A DNA stretch of 64,000 nucleotides from Oscillospiraceae bacterium. Its GTDB lineage: Bacteria; Bacillota; Clostridia; Oscillospirales; Oscillospiraceae. The translations under genes were made by a program, and so were the position numbers. The DNA is taken from positions 1-64,000 of the forward strand of contig JAFVVI010000006.1 in the NCBI GenBank assembly GCA_017502265.1, given 5' to 3'. The notes under the pieces were generated by a model. The model searched no databases. It had not been told where the DNA came from and saw only the letters and a list, made by a program, of their open reading frames with translations. Below are positions 44,040 through 51,112 of the stretch, piece by piece. Numbering within the stretch: position 1 is the first letter of the stretch; the number at the start of each line of letters is the position of its first letter.

Positions 44040-44765
44040 TTAATAATTATTTGCGTCTTGATTCCATGCCAACGGATTGGTTTCTGTTCTTAAGAAAGCC
44101 TTAAACAATTCAAAATCATCGGCTGTTGTAATCTTAAAGCATTTGATATGTCCCTTTGCTGCCAAAACCCGCTTTCCTCTAAAGAGGGCCAATTCCGAGG
44201 TGCTTAAGTCTGTATTTATGACAGCCGCATCCTCTGCGTAAAGCTCGAGCAATGATTCAAGGTATGCACATTCTGGTGTTGTTCCCTTAAACAGCACTTT
44301 GCGGTCTGTTCCGCTTTTAACAGTTTTTCCATCCCCGGATATGAACATACTGTCATAGCACGGTTCTAATGTCAGCGCACAGTCGCACTGATCTGCTAAG
44401 CTAATGACTTCTTGAATCACCGCTTCCGGTATCAGCGGACGGTTGGCATCTATTAAGCAGACCTTTTTGGTGGTATCGTCGTCTTTTAGATAATAAAGAC
44501 CGTTTCGGATCGATTCGTTGCGGCTTTCTCCTCCGGTAACAACGCCTTTTAACTTTGTGATATGGAATTGTTGCGCATACGTAACAATAAAGTCTTCCCA
44601 TCCTACCGGGCTAATAACAATAATTTTGCTTATCTCCTTAATGCGTTGCAAGTTCCTCAAGGTGTAGACAATCACAGGGGTATCATTAACCGTCAAAAAT
44701 TGTTTCGGCACCGACTGCTGGCTTCTCGTGCCTTTTCCGCCGGCCATAATAATAGCTGTCACCAT
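44040..44765 (-). CDS. IspD/TarI-like cytidylyltransferase
   Basis: 241 aa. AIIMAGGKGTRSQQSVPKQFLTVNDTPVIVYTLRNL (4-39) and CLIDANRPLIPEAVI (near 102-116) are the IspD/TarI signatures; the usual DAARP/DAVRP is DANRP. It transfers CMP to a sugar- or polyol-phosphate. With a LicD gene just downstream it more likely makes a CDP-polyol or CDP-linked decoration than an isoprenoid precursor. RBS TAGGAG. Confidence 0.82.
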   Translation of the reverse strand: MVTAIIMAGGKGTRSQQSVPKQFLTVNDTPVIVYTLRNLQRIKEISKIIVISPVGWEDFIVTYAQQFHITKLKGVVTGGESRNESIRNGLYYLKDDDTTKKVCLIDANRPLIPEAVIQEVISLADQCDCALTLEPCYDSMFISGDGKTVKSGTDRKVLFKGTTPECAYLESLLELYAEDAAVINTDLSTSELALFRGKRVLAAKGHIKCFKITTADDFELFKAFLRTETNPLAWNQDANNY

Positions 44766-44795
44766 ATAGTTATCTCCTAGCGCTTCACATATAGT

Positions 44796-45620
44796 TTAGT
44801 CTTTCTTTAAATACGAATTATTAAGATCGCAAAGTAAAAACTTATGATGCGATTTTTGCTTTTCTATGGGGGGGAGCGTCCTATAATTTCCGTATAGTGC
44901 GGTTAAGAATTCGTCCAGCTTTTCCGGTCCGTAAACAAAAAGATCCTCAAAGGGATACAGGGTAGGCGTACCAAAAATATCTTTTCTCATAATCTCTTTG
45001 ATACCCCAATTACCCACAATATTCGCCACATAGGGATATGCGCCATAGGCTCTTTCTTTACAGGCGGCTTCAATTTTGGCAATGAGCTTCTTTTCGTTTA
45101 CAAACGGAAACAACTGGAATAACAATATTGCGAGGTTTTTATACCATTTGCGATTTTTTGAGAGAGAGCAAATCTTAGCAAACAACAAATTTTGCATATT
45201 GAGTATTTTTTTGATGTAAATCACGGAATCGTTATAAGTATAGCCAACACCGTCTAGAGGGAACACGTCGATGTACAACCCCCTAACAATTGGCTCTTGG
45301 GCGGATTCGATCAATGTAGTTGTGGTGTCATAAATTTTCGCATAGGCATATTTAAAATCCGCATTATGAGGACCGGATGTTTCAACAGCATATATGTGAG
45401 AAAGCTTGCCGGCAGTCAGGGTTAAAAACCGCTCATAGTCTTCTCTGGGCATAGCAATATCTATATCATCATCCCATGGAATAAAGCCTTTGTGCCTGGC
45501 GGCGCCTAGGGCGGTTCCACCACCAATGTAGTATGTCAATCCGTTATACACGCAGAACTGATGAAAACACTGAAGTATCCTTAAAAGCTTTTCCTTAAAT
45601 GGCGAGATGTTTTTGTCCAT
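44796..45620 (-). CDS. LicD family phosphotransferase (second)
   Basis: 274 aa. LTYYIGGGTALGAARHKGFIPWDDDIDIAMPREDYERFL near 28-66 is the LicD core with its DDDID metal site. It shares about the same layout as the first LicD of the locus but is clearly diverged. It precedes the IspD/TarI-like gene by 30 nt in transcript order, again a donor-maker and transferase pair. RBS AGGAG. AT-rich. Confidence 0.88.
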   Translation of the reverse strand: MDKNISPFKEKLLRILQCFHQFCVYNGLTYYIGGGTALGAARHKGFIPWDDDIDIAMPREDYERFLTLTAGKLSHIYAVETSGPHNADFKYAYAKIYDTTTTLIESAQEPIVRGLYIDVFPLDGVGYTYNDSVIYIKKILNMQNLLFAKICSLSKNRKWYKNLAILLFQLFPFVNEKKLIAKIEAACKERAYGAYPYVANIVGNWGIKEIMRKDIFGTPTLYPFEDLFVYGPEKLDEFLTALYGNYRTLPPIEKQKSHHKFLLCDLNNSYLKKD

Positions 45621-45627
45621 AGCGGTA

Positions 45628-46455
45628 CTAACTCCTTGCGAATTTCTGGAACACCCAGCCGCGCAAACGATTGGGCAGCAGCACCTGAACGATCAGGCGC
45701 TTAGTTACATTAGTCAGGTAGGTGACCGGACCGATCACCTTATGGCGCAGCATCCATCGCTGCAGCCGGGCTTCGCTTGCGAAATATTTCCAGCCACCCC
45801 GGCGCTGATACATTTCCTTACCGACCCGGACATTGACCAAACTTTCCGAAATATTGGCAAATTTCATATCAGCCCGTGCCATGCGAAGCCAGAGGTAATA
45901 ATCCTCCTCACAATGCCAGTCCACAAAGCCGCCGGCCTGCTCCACCATTTTTTTGCGGAACATCACCGTAACCAGATTCATAGGACATCGCTTTTTCATG
46001 TCCTGCTTAATCTCGGCATCGGTAAGGAACACCTCCCTGCAACCAACGGTATTATTCGGCGTATCCACAAACTCGGTGATGATACCGCCAACCACAGCCA
46101 GGGCAGGGTCATTTGCAAATGCGCCCAGTTGCCTTTCAAATCTGTCCGGCGTACTGATGTCATCCGCATCCATCACCGCTACCAAATCATGGGTACAAGC
46201 ACCCATGCCGGTGCGCCGGGCCTCGCCGTGACCTACATTCTCCGGCAGGCGAATCACATGGAACACTGGATCAGCTTCATAGCCGGCTATTACAGCATCC
46301 AGTGCTTCCGGCACAGGGCCGTCCACTACCAGCACAACTTCATTAGGCCTGGCGGTTTGATTCAGAATGCTATCCACCGCAGTGGCAAACCACCGGGGAT
46401 CGTCGCCACCGTAAACACACACCAGTACGGAGAAACGGGTTGTATTACTGCTCAT
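45628..46455 (-). CDS. Family 2 glycosyltransferase
   Basis: 275 aa. FSVLVCVYGGDDPRWFATAVDSILNQTARPNEVVLVVDG, GHGEARRTGMGACTHDLVAVMDADDISTPDRFERQL (DxD) and the later WHCEEDYYLWLRMA are GT2 features. ATG 46455 is taken; GGAG lies 12 nt upstream, a little far, and the 30-codon longer reading begins inside the dehydrogenase gene. GC content returns to the level of housekeeping genes here. Confidence 0.9.
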   Translation of the reverse strand: MSSNTTRFSVLVCVYGGDDPRWFATAVDSILNQTARPNEVVLVVDGPVPEALDAVIAGYEADPVFHVIRLPENVGHGEARRTGMGACTHDLVAVMDADDISTPDRFERQLGAFANDPALAVVGGIITEFVDTPNNTVGCREVFLTDAEIKQDMKKRCPMNLVTVMFRKKMVEQAGGFVDWHCEEDYYLWLRMARADMKFANISESLVNVRVGKEMYQRRGGWKYFASEARLQRWMLRHKVIGPVTYLTNVTKRLIVQVLLPNRLRGWVFQKFARS

Positions 46456-46480
46456 ATCAATGCATTCTCCACTCTGCAAT

Positions 46481-47806
46481 TTACAGCCGCCAATAGCTGT
46501 AGTTTTGCGCAAGAGCTTCTCTCTTGTTTCTAACACCCTTAACATCGATCAGCACTCGCTGATCTGCTGCTAAATCGCTGCGGTACATAGCCGCAATCTG
46601 TTCCCAGGTCAGTTCCCGGAACTGATTGTGGGCAACTGCCAGGATTACCACATCGGCATCCCGGGCGGCAGACATATCTGCCAGGCAAATCTTGTACTCC
46701 TTCTCCGCATCAGCAGCATTGGCCCAGGGATCAATGACCACTGGCTCGATACCGTAATCTTTCAAGCGATCCACAATGTCGGCAACCTTGCTGTTGCGGG
46801 TGTCGGGGCAATTTTCCTTAAAGGTAAGACCCAGAATCACTATCCGGCTCAGCTTAGGTGCTTTGCCTGCCAAAATCATCTGCTTAACGGTAGCATCCGC
46901 CACAAAAGCGCCCATACCGTCATTTACCTTCCGTCCGGACAGGATGATTTGGGAGTGATAGCCCAGCTTTTCCGCTTCATAGGTAAAGTAGTAGGGATCC
47001 ACACCGATACAGTGTCCCCCCACCAATCCGGGGCGGAACCCCAAGGCGTTCCACTTGGTGTTCATGCCGTCCACCACTTCGTTGGTATCGATACCCATAC
47101 GATCAAACACCATAGCAAGCTCATTCATAAAGGCAATGTTGATGTCGCGCTGACTGTTCTCTACAACCTTTATGGCTTCTGCGGTCTTGATGGAGGACAC
47201 GGGGTAAGTGCCCACTTCAATGACCAGATCATAGATATTCTTGATCTCTTTCAGGGCTTCGTCATCCATTCCAGAAACGATTTTGGTAATATTTTCAAGT
47301 CGGTGGACCTTATCACCTGGATTGATACGCTCTGGTGAGTAGCCCACCTTGAAATCCACGCCGCATCTGAGACCGGATTCTGCCTCCAGGATTGGCACGC
47401 AAACATCTTCCGTGACGCCGGGGTACACCGTGGACTCAAAGACTACGATGGAATCTTTGGTCAAATTCCGACCCAGGATACGGCTGGCGCTTTCCACGGG
47501 GATCAGGTTGGGAGTGTGATCCTGATTGATGGGCGTAGGAACGGCAACAATATGGAATTTAGCCTTTTGTAGGTCCTTTTCATCGGATGTAAAGCACACC
47601 GCAGTGGACCTGATCACATCGTCGCCCACCTCAAGGGTGGGATCAACGCCCTTTTTGTAAAGAGCAATTTTTTCCTTGTTGAGATCAAAGCCAATCACAT
47701 TTACCTTTTTGGCAAACGCAACCGCAATGGGCATGCCCACATAGCCAAGTCCCACCAGGGAAATGCTTTCTTCTCTTGCCAGAATTCTCTCGTACAGCGA
47801 TTTCAT
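46481..47806 (-). CDS. Nucleotide-sugar dehydrogenase (TviB/WbpA type)
   Basis: 441 aa. ISLVGLGYVGMPIAVAFAKKVNVIGFD (15-41) binds NAD, GYSPERINPGDKVH near 155-168 and GLVGGHCIGVDPYYF near 258-272 carries the catalytic Cys of UDP-sugar 6-dehydrogenases. It oxidises UDP-HexNAc (or UDP-Glc) twice to the uronic acid, giving an acidic sugar for the repeat unit. The sequence is closest in style to the TviB group. RBS GAGGGTGATC. Confidence 0.9.
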   Translation of the reverse strand: MKSLYERILAREESISLVGLGYVGMPIAVAFAKKVNVIGFDLNKEKIALYKKGVDPTLEVGDDVIRSTAVCFTSDEKDLQKAKFHIVAVPTPINQDHTPNLIPVESASRILGRNLTKDSIVVFESTVYPGVTEDVCVPILEAESGLRCGVDFKVGYSPERINPGDKVHRLENITKIVSGMDDEALKEIKNIYDLVIEVGTYPVSSIKTAEAIKVVENSQRDINIAFMNELAMVFDRMGIDTNEVVDGMNTKWNALGFRPGLVGGHCIGVDPYYFTYEAEKLGYHSQIILSGRKVNDGMGAFVADATVKQMILAGKAPKLSRIVILGLTFKENCPDTRNSKVADIVDRLKDYGIEPVVIDPWANAADAEKEYKICLADMSAARDADVVILAVAHNQFRELTWEQIAAMYRSDLAADQRVLIDVKGVRNKREALAQNYSYWRL

Positions 47807-47851
47807 AGGATCACCCTCTTCTAAAAATTGGTATCAAACCTCTTAGCTGGG

Positions 47852-48532
47852 TTATACGCCCAGCAAATCCTTGGCTTCCTCCTGGAACCGGTGGTATGCT
47901 TCCTCGGTTACCTCGCCTTTTTGCAGCAACCAGTCGCCGAAGTCCAGGTCGGAAACAGTACCGTCGCGAACAGTATCTTCCCGGCGGAACACCTTGCCCA
48001 CGGTCATAAAAAGGATTTTTATGTCCTTCCCAAGGGTGATGCCGCTGTTGATGTACTGCAAATCATAGGCAAATTTTTCTTCCCAGGTGATATTATTTCT
48101 GCCGCTTACCTGGGCAAGACCGGTTAGACCAGGGCGGACACTGTGACGAACCCGCTGCTCCGGGGTCATAAACACCATATCCCGCACCAACTGAGGTCGG
48201 GGGCCAACGATGGACATATCGCCCTTCAAGATATTAATCAGTTCCGGTAGCTCATCGAGCGAAGTAGAGCGCAGTAGCTTGCCGTATTTGGTCAACCGTT
48301 GCTCATCGGGCAACAGCTCGCCGTTCTCGTCAGTCTCGCAGGTCATAGTGCGGAACTTGATCAGCTTGAATATCTTTTCGTCCTTGCCGGGGCGAAGCTG
48401 GGTGAAGAAAGGGTTGCCCTTCATTTTGATCGCACCCAACACCGTCAGAACCAACAGCACCGGGGACAGGACGATCAGTGCCATCAGCGAGAGAACAAAA
48501 TCCAGTACCCGCTTAAAACATTTTGCATACAT
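47852..48532 (-). CDS. Undecaprenyl-phosphate sugar phosphotransferase (PglC/WcaJ-like)
   Basis: 226 aa: one N-terminal membrane hairpin (about 10-33) then the catalytic domain KLIKFRTMTCETDENGELLPDEQRLTKYGKLLRSTSLDELPELINILKGDMSIVGPRPQL (59-118), with the Asp-Glu pair in SLDELP. It starts the repeat unit by moving a sugar 1-phosphate onto undecaprenyl phosphate. The small size matches PglC-type initiators. ATG 48532 is used, 18 nt inside the longer reading; the preceding gene ends at 48,543. Confidence 0.92.
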   Translation of the reverse strand: MYAKCFKRVLDFVLSLMALIVLSPVLLVLTVLGAIKMKGNPFFTQLRPGKDEKIFKLIKFRTMTCETDENGELLPDEQRLTKYGKLLRSTSLDELPELINILKGDMSIVGPRPQLVRDMVFMTPEQRVRHSVRPGLTGLAQVSGRNNITWEEKFAYDLQYINSGITLGKDIKILFMTVGKVFRREDTVRDGTVSDLDFGDWLLQKGEVTEEAYHRFQEEAKDLLGV

Positions 48533-48542
48533 GCTATGTACC

Positions 48543-49808
48543 TCACGCAAAGCATCGTCTGATGATATCGATGATCACAGTCTGCTCTTCGGCAGTCATC
48601 TTATTATCGCTGGGCAGGCATAGACCACGGTGGAAAATGTCCGCGCCTACATCTACGCAACCGCCAGCAATATAGGCGTTGGTCTTGCACCGACCGCTGC
48701 CCTCACGAGTGATAAACTCGTGCATCCGGTACATAGGCTGCATATGCATAGGCTTCCAGATTGGTCTACCTTCTGCGTTATATTTGGCAAGGGTTTCAAG
48801 AATTTCTGTAGGACAGCTTTTGCCCGGTTCTTTGCTGTACAGAGCTTTAGAATCGTCTCTGACTTGTTTGCACATATATTCCTCGTCGATGATCATTGCA
48901 GACAGCCAGTAGTTAGGCTGCGTGCCCTCCACAATGGGATTCATCTGCACGGGCAGGTCTTTGAAGCCCTCTTTATAGCGTTCGTACACCGCCTTTTTCT
49001 GTGCGATATGCTCCTCCAAATAAGGATACTGACCGCGCACAACACCCGCTACCACATTGCTCATACGGTAGTTGTTGCCCACTTCCTCATGCTGATACCA
49101 GGGGGCATTTTCACGGCTCTGTGTGGACCATTTACGGGCCTTATTGGCCATTTCGTTGTCGTTGGTCAGCAGGCATCCGCCGGCTGAGCCGGTGATGATT
49201 TTGTTGCCGTTATAGCTGATGGCGGAATAATTACCAAAAGAGCCGCACTGCCTGCCATCGATGGTAGCACCCATGGCTTCAGCCGCGTCCTCGATCAAAA
49301 GCGCGCCGTGCTTTTCGCAGATCTGCTTGATCCGATCCATCCGCCCAGGGAAACCGTACAGCTCGGCAGAAACCACTAACTTCACATCGGGATACATTTC
49401 AAACGCTTTCTCAAGGGCTACAGGATCCATATTCCAGGATTCTGCCTCCGTATCAACGAACACAGGAATACCGCCCTCATAAACAACAGGATTGAGCGTT
49501 GCGTCAAAAGTCATATCCGAGCAGAATACCCGCTTTCCCTCCAACGCACCATGACTGATGGCAGGCTTGCCGTACAGGGTTTCTCCCGCGTGTTTTACTG
49601 CAAGATGCAGCGCGGCAGTGCAGCAGGAAAGGGCAACCGCATACTTCATCTCCGCTTTCTCGGCGGCGATCCGCTCTACCTCGTTGATATTGGCACCAAC
49701 AGTGCTCATCCAGTTGGTCTCATAGGCCTCAGTAACATATTTCAGCTCATCGCCATGCATAGTAGGCGAAGATAGCCATATTTTCTTCTTCAAAGCAGTC
49801 GCCTGCAT
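48543..49808 (-). CDS. DegT/DnrJ/EryC1/StrS aminotransferase
   Basis: 421 aa PLP enzyme. IWLSSPTMHGDELKYVTEAYETNWMSTVGANINEVE opens the family; ALSCCTAALHLA, LIEDAAEAMGAT and SYNGNKIITGSAGGCLL (PLP Lys near 200) are all clear. Such enzymes aminate 4-keto or 3-keto nucleotide sugars, as PglE does. With the PglC-like gene next to it, a 4-amino-4,6-dideoxy sugar as the first residue is plausible, although no acetyltransferase PglD is near. ATG 49808 follows GGGGGA by 6 nt; the ATG at 49814 is too close. No clear promoter precedes this first gene of the run. Confidence 0.9.
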   Translation of the reverse strand: MQATALKKKIWLSSPTMHGDELKYVTEAYETNWMSTVGANINEVERIAAEKAEMKYAVALSCCTAALHLAVKHAGETLYGKPAISHGALEGKRVFCSDMTFDATLNPVVYEGGIPVFVDTEAESWNMDPVALEKAFEMYPDVKLVVSAELYGFPGRMDRIKQICEKHGALLIEDAAEAMGATIDGRQCGSFGNYSAISYNGNKIITGSAGGCLLTNDNEMANKARKWSTQSRENAPWYQHEEVGNNYRMSNVVAGVVRGQYPYLEEHIAQKKAVYERYKEGFKDLPVQMNPIVEGTQPNYWLSAMIIDEEYMCKQVRDDSKALYSKEPGKSCPTEILETLAKYNAEGRPIWKPMHMQPMYRMHEFITREGSGRCKTNAYIAGGCVDVGADIFHRGLCLPSDNKMTAEEQTVIIDIIRRCFA

Positions 49809-49869
49809 TGGCATTCCCCCTGTTGTTGTAAAATTCGGTCAGCTCATCGCTGGTGTTAAGCAATTTCCA

Positions 49870-50144
49870 ACGCTGCTTTCTGCGTCCTGATTCCTACGGT
49901 GCTAAGCGGCTGGATCTGCTCAGGCGTTAGTGTTTTTGCAAGTTTTCCAATTGTGTTTTGAAAGTATAAATAGAGGGAGAAATCCAGCAGATTATCTTTT
50001 CGGGATTGTCCTCGCACAGTTTGAATGCAATAAAGGATTTCCGGTTCTGGTTGGGTGGATCACAGCAGCTTTCCCGGTGGCCTGTAGCATTTGCATGGCT
50101 GCCATATAGGCATCCTGATTGTGCTTGAGCAACTCGATTGCCAT
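49870..50144 (-). pseudogene. Decayed DEAD/DEAH helicase, N-terminal remnant with frameshift
   Basis: From ATG 50144 (RBS GGGGAGG) the reading starts MAIELLKHNQDAYMAAMQML and continues ATGKAAVIHPTRTG, then must shift by one missing base to give KSFIAFKLCEDNPEKIICW and SPSIYTFKTQLENL before a stop. This is the N-terminus of helicases found on Firmicutes mobile elements; the frameshift falls in Walker A, which should read HPTGTGKS. A further in-frame tail (LTPEQIQPLSTVG..., to about 49,852) that I do not recognise may be fused to it. The gene is clearly dead. Confidence 0.7.
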
Positions 50145-50176
50145 AAACCCACCTCCCCGAAACTGTTGGTTTAAAG

Positions 50177-50453
50177 CATAATTCACATTATGGAGTAATG
50201 ATATCCCATAATAGCAGTAATTTTCTTTATAAATTATACTCTAAACACCAGCAAAAATCAAGTAGAGCCCTTATTTTAGAGAAAACTCACGAAAAAAGCA
50301 TACATGTTCAATATATTTAAGTACGACAAACGCGCCCTCGATGCGGCTTTTTTGCAAAATGCAATGAGGGTGTGCCTTTGTGTGCCCAAAATTCTATTCC
50401 GCAGAGGCCAAAAACTTATGTGGATTTCTGTTTGCTACATAATGTGAATTATG
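50177..50453. repeat. Inverted pair of 16-bp palindromes
   Basis: CATAATTCACATTATG (50177-50192) and its exact complement CATAATGTGAATTATG (50438-50453) lie 245 bp apart, each next to a GTTTAAA-like block. The sequence between is AT-rich with no gene. They could be ends of a small non-autonomous element or paired operator sites of the lost element. Confidence 0.5.
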
Positions 50454-50460
50454 TGGTTTT

Positions 50461-50652
50461 TTAAACTATAAGGCCCAGGCGTTCAATCTTACGGCGGCAC
50501 TCTGTTCCAGTTGTCAAGATATAGATACAGGTGGTATTGATGGAGCTGTGCCCTATAACATCTGTTATCTTGGCAATATTCTTTTCAACGCCGTAGAAAG
50601 TGCGGGCAAAAAGTTTGCGCAAAACAGAACAATAATCTTTATCGCATAGAGG
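50461..50652 (-). pseudogene. C-terminal fragment of a tyrosine recombinase/integrase
   Basis: The open frame ends with LRKLFARTFYGVEKNIAKITDVIGHSSINTTCIYI and TTGTECRRKIERLGLIV. The Arg of the LRKLF box, the His of IGHSS and the Tyr of CIYI match the catalytic R-H-Y of phage-type integrases. Nothing upstream of about 50,652 belongs to an integrase, so only the last 64 residues remain. It sits beside the guaA-end repeats, where an integrase using that site would be expected. Confidence 0.75.
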
Positions 50653-50701
50653 AATATAGTAATAGGAAAATCCTTTGGGGCAAATATTATAAAAAGCACT
50701 C

Positions 50702-50885
50702 AAAATTGACCTGATTCCCAAGCCCACCGGTGCAATTGAGTGGGGATAAGTATAAAAAATGCCCTCTGCGAGTAAACGCAGAAGGCATATTTTTATTGGG
50801 TTAAAGAATAGCCAAAATTGTTCCTTTGGGAATGATTGGGTCTGTTCTTTGACATATGCAATTATTCCCACTCGATGGTGCCGGT
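50702..50885. repeat. Direct repeat copy A of the guaA 3'-flank unit
   Basis: About 180 bp nearly identical to 53,150-53,325. In order: a plus-strand guaA tail remnant (KPTGAIEWG-stop, ending 50,749), the guaA-type terminator hairpin (50,754-50,795), a shared spacer, and a minus-strand guaA end (PTGTIEWE-stop, core 50,861-50,881). From 50,741 on, only about eight of 145 positions differ from copy C by eye, so the duplication is recent. Confidence 0.88.
50861..50881 (-). repeat. att-like guaA 3'-end core inside copy A
   Basis: TTATTCCCACTCGATGGT is identical to the last codons and stop of guaA (53,306-53,323). Upstream on the minus strand it is fused in frame to a foreign reading (RWFQDWQKPLAERGRIIQPH and following) instead of guaA, as at the far end of an integrated element. 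Confidence 0.7.
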
Positions 50886-51050
50886 GGGAATCTGATCCCG
50901 GTAGAAAATTGCACGCCGGTACATATGTGGCTGGATGATGCGACCCCGTTCTGCGAGTGGTTTCTGCCAATCCTGGAACCACCGCTATATCTGCGGCTGT
51001 GTTGGAGAACATTTTTCAACTGCTGACAGTTGTGTAAGCAATATATAGAA

Positions 51051-51083
51051 AAACGGCTTGGAAGCCTCGCTTCCAAGCCGTTT
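51051..51083 (-). terminator. Terminator of the surface protein gene
   Basis: A perfect 14-bp stem AAACGGCTTGGAAG / CTTCCAAGCCGTTT, followed on the minus strand by TTTTTC, 30 nt past the stop codon. Confidence 0.9.
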
Positions 51084-51112
51084 CGTCGTTATAAATTTAA
51101 CCGCTAAAAGAA

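Noticed and set aside
50653..51012. Upstream part of the 183-codon frame that ends in the integrase fragment
   Set aside because: It crosses repeat copy A and its terminator and shows no integrase features; only the last 64 codons are kept.
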